Below, piece after piece: positions 23,401 to 37,300 of a stretch of DNA of 64,000 nucleotides. Made by a program: the position numbers and the translations under genes. The notes under the pieces were generated by a model. It saw only the letters and a list, made by a program, of their open reading frames with translations. It did not search any database and had not been told where the DNA came from. Source of the stretch: Warburgia ugandensis (taxonomy: Eukaryota > Streptophyta > Magnoliopsida > Canellales > Canellaceae); assembly GCA_035236585.1 (NCBI GenBank), contig CP141130.1, positions 77,013,944-77,077,943 on the forward strand, in the 5' to 3' direction. The first letter of the stretch is position 1, and every line of letters starts with the position of its first letter.

Positions 23401-25330
23401 TTTTTTGGAAATTTCATGCTCAATTGATAACATACCAACATCTTCATTTTCTTGTCATGTTCATAAATAATCCTTGAATACATTCATGCTTCCTGAATAA
23501 GTTCTCATATCAGCCAGTTGCTCATCTCTACTTGTTTGTTATCACTATTTCCATCCGTGTAAATTAAGTAATCTCTCATTTATCTGGCCCAACTGAATTT
23601 TATTTTATTTGGAATGGCTCACTCTTAGTTTCTCCTACACACATCATGGACTTCTCTCGTTCATGTTTACTTCCATGCTTTTTGGAACCTATGTTTCTTG
23701 TACACATTTAGGCATTCCTCGAACTAGTTTGTGTTCATTTTATGCTATCATGTGTATGGTTTCTTCAATTGCGATTTGTTATTTAAAATACTCATTTCCT
23801 TTTAACTAGTGAAAGTGATGTTAGTTACTGACCCTTATCTTAAGCAGGAATATCATCCTTCTACATCTATTAGTCTGATGCTTCGGATTGGAGCCAACAA
23901 TATGTGACCATGATGGGTTTTAATAATAAATGCATATTGAATATTCAATCTCTTGCCAAAGAAGACTTATATCCTGTTTGTCACCTACTTGTCTTTCCAA
24001 ATGAAGCAATACAAATGCAATGCACTCATTTGTGTTGCAAACCATATCTAAATCATGCTATTAGCACCACACGGGCCTACCCCTATGACGGGTACCTTGT
24101 GACAAAAGCGGATGCCATGGTTCTGTAGCTTATTTTGATTTCTACTGCTTCTGTAATTTTGCTCGGCACCCATAAACTGTATTATGACGTGATAATATAT
24201 AATTTCTACAACCATTGATTGAAGCAAATAAACTAGTTGCCAATGCCATAGGTGAAAGGATGCATGTGGCAGGGTCCATTGTTAGTGTGTACCCCTCACT
24301 GTGCTGGATGTGCCTTTGGCTTTTCGTCTGTTGGTGTGTAATCTAAAACATTTACTCTCCCATTCAGTTTTGTTGGCATTTATTTCTGTGACGGTAAGTT
24401 TTCATTATTTCCTTCGGGTGTAGGGTCAGGTTTGTTGCCGAACCACTTGCACAGAGTTGAGCCTGATGGCACTAGAAGTTTGAGGACAAGTGATTTGGTT
24501 GGCCCATATGTCCTATCTAGCAACATGTGGGGTGGAGAGCCAATGGCCCCCCATAATTTGCCAAGTCACTTGCGGTTGGGGGAACCAGTAGGACCAGCTC
24601 AGTTATGTAAGGGTGAGACAGCTGGTTTTGCTGGCTTTCTTAGCAATTTTCAAATAGGTGAATTGAGGGTTCTAAGAGATTGGTCTTGACACAGGCGCAT
24701 TGGTGAATCAACTAGTGGTTGTTTGCCTACCCATATTCGTAATGGCGACTCAATATTTGGGAGCAATTTTCCTTTGCAAGGTTTCCCATGTGAAGGTGGA
24801 ATTTTATAATCAAGTGAGCATCTGATTCGACTTCTCTTTGTCTAATTTGGAGCAGCTGATGTGTTGCACTTAGTTTTCGTCTTGTACAAGTTTGTATGAT
24901 GTGCATTTTCTTGATGGAAATTAGCACATGTGACCACATATCTACCTTTCATTTTCGTTTGTTTGTTTGTATTTATACAGCTACATTTGTTGTAGATACA
25001 AGTATATATGTAGACTTTTGTTTGCTTGCTTGTTTATGATTACTCAAGCTAGCAATTTGAAAGGGAAAGAAATTTGGTCTCTCAATTTGCTATGCATTTT
25101 CTTCTTCTTGACTAGGGTTTGCTTCAAATTGACATGACCTCGTTTGATCATCCATGGAAGAGGAAACGTGGGAGCATCGAGTGGTGCTGTATATGCAAAA
25201 TTGACTGTGAACCAGTTAATGGCCAGGATTTGCATTCATAGACAAGGGAGCACCAAAATATGGGCATGGATATGGTCCTGAGCATCAAGCAAGACAATGC
25301 CACGAAGCAGAAATTGTTAGTATTGTCTCT
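23137..25330 (+). pseudogene. RING/C2H2 zinc-finger protein pseudogene, copy B
   Basis: Same order of parts as copy A but longer. The RING exon (about 23904-24128) reads YPVCHLLVFPNEAIQMQCTH and CTHLCCKPYLNH, so three zinc ligands are altered. One of these is the ACPYD Cys, also lost in copy A. The zinc exon follows near 24205-24310 with frame breaks. The RLGEP region (24424-24815) reads APHNLPSHLRLGEPVG and LQGFPCEGG with in-frame stops. The final exon (about 25120-25316) matches the family's C-terminal C2H2 finger: WKRKRGSIEWCCICKIDCEP, then DLHS-stop-TREHQ and MDMVLSIKQDNATKQKL. Here a CAG-type codon has become TAG. The locus cannot make the full protein. The intact parent gene is not in this window. 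Confidence 0.82.
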
Positions 25331-26773
25331 GTTGCTTTTGTATTCTCTTATATGCTCTGTTTATCCAAATGTTAATTCTTGGGTTCTCCTTACCATGGAT
25401 GTATGTGGTGATGGTCACACTACTTTCTCTGGCATCATTTTGTAGAACTTCAGAGGAATGCAGTTCAGTTGAAGATCCTAAGAAGTCAAGAAAGTCTTGA
25501 TATGAGAGCCGTGGGAGTAGGCATTAGTTTCCTTTAGACTAATAGAACATGGAGCTATGGCTAATACTAAAGATTTTGACTGGCTGGATCACTAGTTCAG
25601 GAGTAACTTCCATCAGCGACATGTAGGTTCTTTGGACTATATAAATGCTTTTAGCTTTTAGGTAGTTATATATTAGCTTCTCTTTTTCAGGTTGGTGCAC
25701 TATTGTCTAGAGATGGTTCTTTGGATTGAAGTTTCTGTTGAAAGTTTTGATTTTTATATTTGTGATTTCTTTAGCTTGTGTCTGAAGACATCCATTTCGC
25801 ATTGTATATGTTTGCTAATGGTGCGATTGAGTTGCTTGGGTCTGCTAAGGACCAATTTAATTTTTAGAAGGCTCAATATTCTATTTTGTGGTAAAATTTT
25901 TGCTATGGTTGCAATTGCCACTTTCATTTTGTTGTTGTAATGCAATTTTACCTTCAGCAGTTATCAAAATTAAATGGCAGCTAGCTGGTTGTTGTTTTAT
26001 GATGAAAGAAAATGCTAACGGTATGGTAAAGGTACAAGCTATTCTAATGAGATTTTAGTCTGCACTTACATTTTTTATTTTTCATAGGAAATCATTTGAG
26101 TTTCTTCAACTCAGTTATTGCTGATGTAATGCCTATCTCATACAAATACAAACTTTATAGGTTATTGTTATGAAAATGATACAGTGACATATTGTATATG
26201 CTTACTCAGACAGCTAAATCCAAAAAATAAATTTTCTATCAGTTATTATTCTTCAAGCTTGTTTTATTTTTGTGAGCTTTTGTAGTTGTGAGAGTTTTGG
26301 AGCAAACTTTTTGTGGGGGTTCTCCAAATTTTGAGGTCTAATGGTTTTCTGGAGGAAGAAAGGTGAGTGCTTTTAGAGGAAGAAGGATGAGGGTCTCTTT
26401 TCTCTTTTCTAAAGGGCATGCAAGGAGATGTTTCTTTAGTGGGGTTTTCAGATGAGAGTTTCGTTTTAGAGATGTCTAGGGAGGTTTTGAGAGAGGTGAG
26501 TCTTAACAAATTTCTTACACACAAAAATAAAAAAGAAGGAACTATCGGAACCTATTAGTCTATGAAGCCTTTGTAGGAACACTTGCGTGCCCAACTTGCA
26601 GGTTGAAAGGACCTTGAAAGCCTACTTAGGACATTTCCATTTAATATTACTCTTTTAGTATGACTGATGTATAATGTATATATGTCTTTTATGCTTGGTA
26701 ATATAATGATACTTCTTTTTTTCATTGTATAGTGAAAGGATGCATAGTTGAGCTAATTCTAGTTTTCTTGTAG
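25331..26773. other. Intron/3'-flank-like DNA of copy B
   Basis: AT-rich with no coding exon recognised. It contains the inverted partner (about 26417-26467) of the 18332-18382 repeat. Confidence 0.4.
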
Positions 26774-26955
26774 TGAAAGCAATTAATGAATCTATTTACA
26801 ATTTAAAACAGTATACCACATTGTTGGAAAATGATAAACCCACTACTATTGTTCACTCACACCTTAAAGGCTAGACCCCCTTGTTCTACTTGCACATAGA
26901 TATAGAATAAATAGTCATTTATTATCCCCCCATTATTTCTCTCTCTTTTTTCTCT
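26774..26955 (+). repeat. Direct repeat, right copy (partner 22488-22677)
   Basis: Starts GTGAAAGCAATTAATG and ends CATTATTTCTCTCTCTTTTT. Together with the left copy it frames a 4.5-kb segment containing pseudogene copy B. It lacks the TG...CA ends of a typical LTR. Confidence 0.8.
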
Positions 26956-29900
26956 TACTCTATTTTCCCTTCACTTTGTTGTAGTTAGAAGCTGAAATAG
27001 GATTTCTCATTAAATTCCTTCTAGTGGAATTTTTAGGGGTGTTTTCTTATAGAAATCCTATTTTTTTTTCAAAATTGGGCACAAGTTTGCTTTATTTCTT
27101 TCAAAGATTAGAGGATTAATAGAATCCATGATCCTCCTTTGAAAAGAAAAACGCATTATAAATCCTAAAAGAAAGAGTTTTTTTTTCTAAGAATAATTTT
27201 TATGAACTAAAATTTGAATTTTAGTTTCCTTTTATTTATTTTTTCTCTCACTCTCTTTCTTTGAATCCTAGGATAAAACCCTAATTATCCTAATAGAGAA
27301 ATTTCAATTTCTAAGGTTACAGTATATTGGGTTGTTATCATAAAACTTGAAGTTTAATGATTGAAATCTTGAATTCCTAAATTAACCCCTTATAATTTCT
27401 GACAATTTCTCTTGATTTACTTTATTTATATTTTCTAGGAGTGAGGCACCAAAGAGAGACCATTTCTTTTGGTTTTTCCTTTGAAAGGGACACTTTAAGA
27501 TCAAAGAACTTTTAAGGAAAAAGTCTGGTAAGATGTATGAGATAGCTCTCTCAAAACTAGAAGGCAACTTGATTTTCACAAGTTTTCTTTTCTTTTGATA
27601 TTTCTTTTAAATAAAATTCAAGGAAGAAAGAATTTGTTTCCATCACATTTGATTAGAAACAATCTCTTTTGAGAACGAATAAGCAAAAGACCTCCCTCTT
27701 TATAAGCATCCTATAATACTACTTAGAATAGATAAATTTCATGTTTAAATTCCCTTACATATTTCAGTTCCATAGTACCCTTCGTTATCTTATTTCTTGT
27801 TAGTAGTAATCATTTTTCCAATTCTAGAATTCATAAAGTTTGACTTCCTAGTTAGTTTCATGCTTCTAATGTCTCTTGCATTTAATTTTAGGTTTTTTAT
27901 CCTTCCATTTCATTACTTAGTTTCTAGCAAAGTATTCATATGATTCATTCCATGTTTAATTCATGGTGAATCTAATTCATTTGCATGAAGTAATTTAGTT
28001 ATTTGCATATGTATAATTTGTGCCTGTCCTATGCTTGCTCTATGTTCTAGTTTAGAGCATATTTCCAATTTAAGTTATTATCTACAATTCTAGCTTCATC
28101 TTTACTATTCTAGTCTTAGAGAGCTTCATTGATTCTATATTTTTCATAGAACTTAATTATTCTTATTTTATTTTACTTTTTATTTCTTTGGCTAGCCATA
28201 GTTCATGTTTCTAATGCCTCACATGTTTCTTAGAGTGTGCTATGTAACCCATGAATTTTTAGTCTCCCATATAGCCTTATGCATTAATATCTATTATATG
28301 TTCCTAATTTTCGCATAAGCATATTTTTAGTCTTCATTATGTTGCATTATTTGCTTAAATTAGTCAATGCTTATGTTGAAATGAATGTGTGTGTGCTTTT
28401 CCTTTGAATGCTTTAGATATTCTTGCTTACCCTCATATATTTACTCTAGCTTGTCAATTTAATAAAAGAAAAGTTTATAGTAACTAGGTTTTCAATCTAG
28501 AAGAACGTGAGGGTTTCGTTTGCTTTCACTCCTTACTACTTTGGTCTCTTGATGGCAACTCATTTTCATAATCTACTTAGGTTCACAAGAATCTAGGGTA
28601 GAGACTTAGATAAAATCAATAGATTAAACTAGTTCTAGTGTCTCTTCCCCCCAAAATAAGAAGGCTTATTCAAATTAGAAAAATACATGAATTCTATATG
28701 CTATTCTCAATCCATTTTAAATCATAAGTTCTAACCTAGGGTAAGATAAATTAAACCCTTTTCAAGCTTACTTACAAAACGCCTACATTAATAAGGTAGG
28801 ACAAAAAAATTAAGGTTTGCAGGATAGAAGTTCCTCTCTTTTGAATGAAACAACAAATAAAATTAGTTTTACTAAAGGGGCCCACATGAAAACCATTAGA
28901 AAGTAATGGTCATGAATCAAGGATAGAAGAAGAATTTCATAATGACATTGTTTAGGGCAATCCAAGCAGATACATAGGGACTTTGTATTGACAAGGGTTC
29001 TCGATTTGATTGACATGGATGAACTTTTAATGCAGCAAATCGTGAAAAAAAACTAAAAATTGAATCCAAGTATCGGAGGAAGCTATGGCAAGGCCAGAAT
29101 TGGAACAACTTGCCCTATCTCGCACTGTTGTAGGGTGTTCTCATTAAGGGGAGAAGTTTCAATTACCCAATTCACTGTTTGTCAAGGAAGCAAAGGAAGA
29201 TTTAGGGCCTTTAGTTTCATTATATTTTGATCCTTGACAAATAGAATTAAGGTGGCATCAACCAATGATCTATAGAATTTGCCTTAAGATTCTACAAAAA
29301 TAAATTTTTGAAAAGTTTTAAAACTACTAGGGCTTTCTTTGTAGGGCAAAGAGTATGAGGTAATTGTATTAGTCACTAATCCTAAAGGGGTAAAGTTCCT
29401 AAAAGATTAAAAAGTGGATTCTACTGCTAGAATTGCTAGAGAACTCTGTAGGCTCAAATATAATATTTCTTATGGCAAAGAGAAGAAGAGAATCAATTCT
29501 AGGTCAAAGCCTTCAAAGGGGAGCCTATCCTAATCATGGAAGACAATGCAAAGTTTGTTGGCATTAAAATTTTCACATTTTCAATGAACAATAATATCTA
29601 TGGTTTTGACCACGTTTTTTATGAGCATGATTATACAATAAAGTATTTAAAGGGTCTTTAAGGTTAAATTGAAAATTCTAAGTGTTATAAACAGATATTA
29701 CAAAGTTTCGGAAGAAAGGGAGAATTCAATCGTGGGGTTTGACGGTCAAACTTTTCTAAAAATGACTAAAATGCCATTGGATGATAAAACTATTTTTGAG
29801 ATGATGTAAACATAGAGTTTTCTTAATGTATTTTTGGTTCCTAATAATGATATGTCATTTTAGAATTTTGAGTATTTAAAATCAAAGAAATACACTTAAC

Positions 29901-31079
29901 ATTTGAGTTTTAAAATTTTGACCTAAGCTTAAAAAATCCAATTATGTACTAGGTTGTAAGTGTTGACCTATTTATATTATAATGTCTTAAGTAAATAAAA
30001 CTAAACTAATAAAGGTTATAACTTCATGCAAACATGGTAGCTCACATGCAAATCCTAAGCAAAAGTGGTGACTACTTGTTTTATGTATATAATTCATGCA
30101 AAGTTTATAACCATAACCTAGTGGATGTTAGCTATGGAAAAGTCCTAAGGTAATGATAACTCTAACCCAGGGGGCCCTAGCTATGCATAAGCCTTGAGGT
30201 GATTATGATTCTAGACATACAACCCCTTTAATGAAGAGTTCTAAAAAAAAAATACTCTAGTTGTGAAGCTCACCTATACACAATGAACTATGTTTATAAA
30301 AGACATGTTGTGACTCCATTAGAATTAAGCCTCGTGCCCACTTGAAGTTAAAAAAATTAGTAGTGATAACATCTTTTTTCTCTCATCAAACATCTAAAGA
30401 AACCCAAAATCTATGCTCTATATTGCTATGGAGCTCTCAAAATACACTTAAAAAAGATATTGCCATATAATTGAGGCTAAGATAAAAGAGATGTCAATGA
30501 TATACTTAATACTAAACAAGAGTCTTCAATGGTCCCACACTCTTGTGAGTTCATGTAATACTTTGAAGATATCTTCAACCGATTAGTTAATGTCATAAAA
30601 TTGAGCCAACAACCAAATTATATTGTAAAACTGATTCAAATAAGTTTTAATCTAAAGTCAAAACTAAGTCATACAAAGAATATATAAGCCATTGATTCAT
30701 GTTTGGTTAATATACAAGCAACCAATAATCAAGGATCATTTTTTTTTGTTTTATGTATTATATTAACAGGACATGTAATTACTGTTATTAGTACAAGAAG
30801 AATGTAATCACATCACTTGATATAGTGAAATACAAAATCAAACCCTTGATCTCTTGGGAAAAACCCTCATATTTTCTTTGTGTGATTTTTTATGCTTATC
30901 ACACATAATCCAAATGTAAACATAGTTCCATCATAGAATGTTTGTGGAATAGGACTTGCAAAAGAAAAGGTCCCATCAAGTAGGGGGTTACCAGTCAATT
31001 GGTCGGGATCAAGTAGGCTTCTGGGAACTAATAGCAAATATTGGTGGAGTGCAAAGTAGGCTAAGGGTTTTATAGGAAA
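26956..31079. other. AT-rich, no gene recognised
   Basis: Long stretches of T-rich DNA with no intact frame. Part of 29000-31079 may be the 5' end of the LINE that follows, but no ORF1 or zinc-knuckle motif could be confirmed. Confidence 0.4.
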
Positions 31080-34000
31080 GATTTTTGTTGCTTGGAGAGA
31101 AAGTTCATTTAAAGTGGTGGAACAAATTATTGGTGGATTCTCTATTGATAACTCCTTCAATGATAAACTTGATGGCTTTGGGTGGGCTTTTGGTGTTGTC
31201 TATGGGCCAATAGATGAGGGGAAAAAACCACAATTTTGGTAGGAATTGAAAAGATTGCAGCAAATTTGGAACACATCTATAGGCCTTTGTGGGTGATATC
31301 AATATTGTTAGATTCATCCATGAAAGGAACACAACAACATTCCTTGATTCCCATATGATGACTTTCTCTGGGTTCATCAAGAGTTTGGAATTAATTGATT
31401 TTCCACTATTGGGGGTGCTTTTACAAGGACAAATGGATATGAGCTACCAATTTTGAATAGAATGGAAGGTTCTTGGTGAATTTTGAATGGCTTGACCATT
31501 TCCCTTCTTGTTTTCAAAAAATTCAAAATGCACTTCTTTAGATCATGAACCACTTAGTTTTCAATCTAAACTATAGCTGGGACGTTTGAAATAAATTGGC
31601 TGTTGAACACTAATCTAGTGAGTTCGATGAGTAACTGATGGAAGGAAGAACCTTATGTTTACAAGCCTAATAAAAGGATGTATCGACAAGTTTAGTTTTC
31701 TTGAAAGAAAACTTAAGCAATGGGTAAGATAGAGAAATTGAGAATTGGAGACAGGAGTTATCTAGGCCAATCAAAAGATTGAACTTTTGAACCAATGCTA
31801 ACGAGAACAACCCTTTGTCCAAGGAAAAGGGGATTTAAAGGGTCAATGCAAAAGATTTTGTTAAAAATCACACTTATTTGCCCAACATGTGAAGTGGAGA
31901 CAAAGGTCTAGAATCAAATGGTTCAAAGAGGGGATAGATCCACTTTTTATTTCCATTCAATGGTAAGTTTTAGAAAAAAGAATAATATTATCTCCTCTCT
32001 TGGAATTAATAGTGCATTGTGTGAGGGTAGAGAAACCATCTATAATTGCATTGTTAGTTCTACAAAAGTCCTTTCACATCATATTCAAATTTTATGCCTA
32101 AGCCATAAGGCCTTCAGTTCGACACTCTCATGCCACTTTAAGCTACCTCGCTAGATAGAACTTTCTCTATGGAAGAGGTTAGAGAAAATGTGTTTAAGGC
32201 CTCAAGGGATTGTGTTCGTAGACTAGATGAATTTTGCATAGAATGTTGGAAATTCATCAAAGAGGACTTGATGGATTTCTTTAATGCTTTTTACAGATGC
32301 ATGGATCTCAAGAGGACCTTGATGACATCATTTATTGTTTTCATTCCCAAACAAGAGAGAGCTTCTCTAATTATTCAGTTTAGATTTATCAACTTGATCT
32401 TTAGAACCTATAAGATTCTAGCTTTAGTTTTAGCTTAAAGATTCAGGAAGGTTCCTCATTCATTATTTCTCAACCGTAATGTGCATTTACCAAAGGTGGA
32501 CAAATTCTTAATGGGGTGTTGGTGGCCAGGAATGCATTCACTCTATGAAAAATGGAGAGATTCTGTTCAAAATGGACATGGAAAAAGAGTACAATAGGGT
32601 TGAGTGGATGGCCTTGATTTTGTCATGGCAAAGATATGTTTTGTGGAGAAATGGAGACGGAGGATCAAGAGCTATCTTGTAAACTCTTGGTTTTCTGTTC
32701 TTGTTGTTGGGAGGGATAAAGGATGTTTCAAGAAAACTAAAGGTTTCAAACAAGGTGACTGCTTATCACTTTTGCTCGTCGCTGTTAATGGGGAAGTCTT
32801 CACTAGATTGATGATTATGGGTGAGTAACATGGTGGAATTAGTGGTTTCACTCCTACTACTTCTAGGCCAATAGTGTCTCACCTCCAATATGTTGATCGC
32901 ACACTATTAATTTATAAAGAAAACCAAGAAGGATGCAGATATCTCAAGCCATTATCGAATGTTATGGGTGTCCCCTTTCGAAGAATCAATCTTTCAAAAT
33001 CCTCAATCATGGGTGTTACAATACTAATTAAAACCTTGTAGACATTGGCATGTACCTTGGGATGCAATGTCAAAAAGGTTCCTTCAAGTTATTTGGCTCT
33101 TCCTTTGGCATTAAACAAGCTCAAACCATCTGTGGGATCCTATCATCCAAAGGCTTCAAGTGAGACTTGCAACTTGGGAAAAGAACTGTCTTTTCCTGCA
33201 AGAATCACATTGATGAAAACAGTTATGTCTAATCTTCCAATCTATTTCCTCTGTATCCTCAAGTGACCTTCTATGGCCAGAGAACTTGAAAAGATTCAAA
33301 CAAACTTTCTTTGGGCTAGAAACAAAGAGACAGCATATCACCTCATTAGATGGTATACCTTTTGTTTACCAAGCCAACAAGTGGTATTAGGGACCAGATA
33401 AATCATTGACACAAATGAGGCTCTTATATTGAAATGGTTATGAAGAATAGGCAGTGATGAAACTAGTCTTTGGAAGCTAGTCATTGTGGAAAGTATGGAC
33501 TGAACTAGGGAAACTGATCAGCACGTCGGGGCCTAGAAGAAGGAGATCTCATATTTGGCAAAATATTTTCGAGCATTTTGATAAGTTTGAATGGGGTATT
33601 GGATACAAAGTGAAAATGGATGATAGTGTTTGTTTTGGAAGCATCTATGGTGTGAAGAACAATCAAAGCAACAAATATTTCTAGAACTGTTCAATGTTGC
33701 TGTTAAAAAAGATGGGGTTATGGTGGATTGTTGTAGTCACGAGAAGGCAATGTTATTTGGAGGCTAGATAGTAGAAGCAGAGATCAATCTGGACTGCATA
33801 ATTAATGGCCTCAACTATTTTAGAGCCTTAACTAAGTTTTCATCTACCGTAACAAATAGGATGGGCTAATTTGGATTCTTCGGTTACAAAATCTGCTTAC
33901 AACAACAACAACATCATCACACGTCCTCCTTAACCTGATTTGGATGTTTGAAGCTTCACCATGATCTATTACTATAAACAACCTCAAGAAGAAGAGATGG

Positions 34001-34300
34001 TTTAAGGCAAGCAGTGGCAACATGTGTTTCATAACAGAATAATCAATGGACCATCTTCTTCTCCCCTGCAAGGTTTCTACTAATTTAGATGCAAGGTGTT
34101 TGAATTGTTTAACCTTAACCGGAAGCTACCTGGAGCCACTGGTGCTGTTCTTAAGCTGGGTTGTTCTAAAGGTTTCTCACAGACTGGAGTTCTAAGGAAG
34201 TGCTTCTTCCCAGTAATCATTTGGGTACTGTGGAAAGAGAGAAACCACAAAACTTTTCAATACATACGTCTATCCAAAATACTCCCATCTCTTTAGGTCT
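31080..34300 (+). pseudogene. L1-type LINE retrotransposon, dead
   Basis: The order of domains matches plant L1 LINEs. The endonuclease comes first (about 31083-31600): FGWAFGVVYGPIDEG, then GDINIVRFIHER and LELIDFPLLG. Reverse transcriptase follows (about 31918-33270): QRGDRSTFYFHSMVSFRKKN, then SFIVFIPKQERAS, GFKQGDCLSLLL (family RQGDPLS) and LQYVDRTLL, where the catalytic YADD is YVDR. Next come SYLALPLALNKLKPS and PARITLMKTVMSNLPIYFL. The tail (about 33480-34300) has a VIIWVLWKERNHKTF zinc-region motif. Many stops and frameshifts separate the pieces. No poly(A) tail or target duplication was located. Confidence 0.85.
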
Positions 34301-37300
34301 AATAATGGTTTAAAATACATACGTCTAATAATGGTTTAGAATATATGTATTTCATGTTTCTTATATCCTTTTATACAACTATAGCTATTCAAAACGCATT
34401 AGATATTGAAAGTAGATATTTTTACTCTACCTATGATTATAACAGTAAATAACCTTTTCTTGTTTGGCGGGCTGTGAGCATCCCCCTAGTTCCAGACACT
34501 GGAGTTCACTTACCCGTATAAGCATTCGATACATGTATAAGTCCGTGAAAGAGTGAAAGGGTCACCACTACTGAGGATTTCCCCCCTAATCTTAGACGGG
34601 TTATTCATATTTCATTTGATTGTCAGAGGTAAATTGAAAGCTAAGCAATGGTAATTCTAAAGATCTCCGGTGAAAAATAGACATGTCTCTTACGTTACTC
34701 GTAATATGTGGAACTGGGATAGTTAGAGGATGGTTGAATCCAAATTGACTTGGATTAAGACATCAAATACTTAATTTGAAAAACCCCTCATTCAGGATTC
34801 CATTTGATTAAGATTGAAGTAGATCCTGACTATAATATGGGTGGATCTAATTCTGACCCCGAATGGCCTTGCAAGTGAAAGGCAAAGCATATAACTATAA
34901 TGCTATAAAGAAGAATATGGCAGGCCTGCACTAAAAGGTATTAATCAATGCTAAGTGCAACACTTCGAGCCAAAATAACGAGCAAACATAAGCCCCTTCA
35001 AACTACTACTCTTACGAAACATTAGTTAATTGCAAATAAGCCGTTCGGTAGCACCAATAATTTAAATTTCAGTAGTCAAGGAATGTTAACTTAGGGGCAG
35101 GTAGGGCCTCACCATACAAACATGATAGGGCAGCAAGTGGCTTGACCCTCCAATGAATCAGAGATTGGTTTGAAAAAAACCACCCTTAAAACTTGTACAC
35201 AAGAAGATCACATGATGCATATACAACGACTTTGGAAGCGGTCAGACCAACTCTCCTATTGCACACCTTCTCCCTTACTAGCAATGACAGGTAGGTAGCC
35301 CTACTCCTACCTTGCTTAGCTAGATATATGCTTTGTTTATATAAAGTAACACAAGGATCAAAGGTTTATAACCAAACAGTAACTGTGGGTCAAGGATATT
35401 AGTTAGCTAATCCCCAATTTCATGTTATCAAAGTCTTTAGAAGGTCCACTGGGGTTTGAATAGTTTGGTCTCTTCCATGTTTTGTTGACTTAAAATGCCT
35501 GAACATTGGCACTCGACCTCATTTGAGTGGAGTTTTCTATCATTTTGTTTCATGGCTATTTTATGCAGACCAAGGACTTCTGAACCTCCCAAGTTACTAG
35601 TTTTAGAGATACCAAAGTTCTTACTTAGAAGGAAAAGCTAATCAGGTTGGTTGCTAACCAAGCAAACAAATTGTACTATATGATCCAATCAAAATGGTTG
35701 TTTGGGAGTAAGCAGTTGCACTGAAAATTGACATTTTCAGCAACTACTTCTGAACCTCAAGATGGGCCACATAGATGTCATCCAGGGTCTCAGTCTACTA
35801 CGATGGTAAGTCCAGCATAGTTTGGTCGAACCCATGCATATTCGAGCTCATCCAAATCAAGTCTCATTTGAAGATATGTTAAAAAACTTGAGATGAAAAC
35901 CCTAAACCTTAAACCCTGAACCTCAAATCCTGAACCTTGAACCCTGATCGGTCGTGAAATTAAATTTAGAACAGGAAGTGAATTTGCTTCATTTTAATTC
36001 AGTTTAGAGTACTTTTTGAAATTCAAATATCATTTTTTTTCTCTCTTAGGGATATTGAAATTAAGAAATGATGGGCCTTTTCTTTCTCTGTCTCTCTCAT
36101 TCATTCATTCTGGCCTAACCATTTTCTTTATGTGGTCTGCACTACCCCTAGGTAATTGAAGTTCAAGAAACATGGAACTGAATCCTCCAGATAAGCACAT
36201 TCAATTAGCAAAGCAAGTTCTGAAGTAAGGAAAATGGTCAATTTTGTACTCGCAGATTGGAAAGGAACCAATAACACCCATTAGTGAGAGATCCATGAAT
36301 TCCCATTACTTGAATATTGTTGGACTTAAATGTGAAGTGCAGAGAAAGAGATTGAAACAGCAAGACTAATACTGAAATATCTCTTTTAATGCTTCCTCAC
36401 TGGGCATGCAGGGACCCATGTGTATGTGGAAAGGCAAACCAAAAGGCCAGCTGCATCTCACCAACTTCAATATAAAAGGATAGCTGAGAAGACCTAACCC
36501 AACCTTTTGTGCCTGCTTCCTGGACCTAACTCAGCCTTTTGTGGCTGCTTCCTTGACCTTATGCAAGCTGATATGGAACTCCACATCCTAAAGTAGCTGT
36601 TTTTCAACGTTTAGGTGAACATGAGAGTGAACCCCCTCTCTCTGGTCTCCTCCTCCTCAAATTTGTTGGAATCTAACCTCAATTTCCCCTCTTTTCTTTC
36701 AGTTTTTGACAGATATAAAGTTTCTTTTGGACTTTCTTCATGTCACCGAATTGCTTGTTTGACATTACGTTCCTTGTTGTATATATCCAAAGACCAACTA
36801 CCCAAAGCGTAGGATCGAGGCTAACCATCACTTTCTCAGGCTCTATTAATTTGCTAAAATTGAAGTCACTGAATAAAACAGTTGAAATTAGCACACCTCA
36901 TATATATATAATTAATCTGGAGTACACCCCACCAACAAAAATAAAAAAATTAAAAAAAATCTAATAATCTGGCAGCTGACCACATGACCACCCACTACAG
37001 TTGATTTTGTAAGTCTTGATCGGATGATCCGAGGCCCTTGATGGGCGAGAATTTGTTTAAGGTTCTGTCTGCAGAATTTGAAACTCGAGTTGTACCGGTC
37101 TATGTCTGGAATTTGTTTGGCACTAGATGAAGACCAAGCGTTTTACCTAGTTGATGAATTGCATATTTAATGGTATAGATTAATTAGTGCCGGCAAAATA
37201 ATTAAGCGGATTGAATCCGATCCTATTCGCTGGATCAAAAAACTCAATGCATATTCGATCAGAATGGGGATCACAGATTTAAAGATTTATCCCTCCATCC

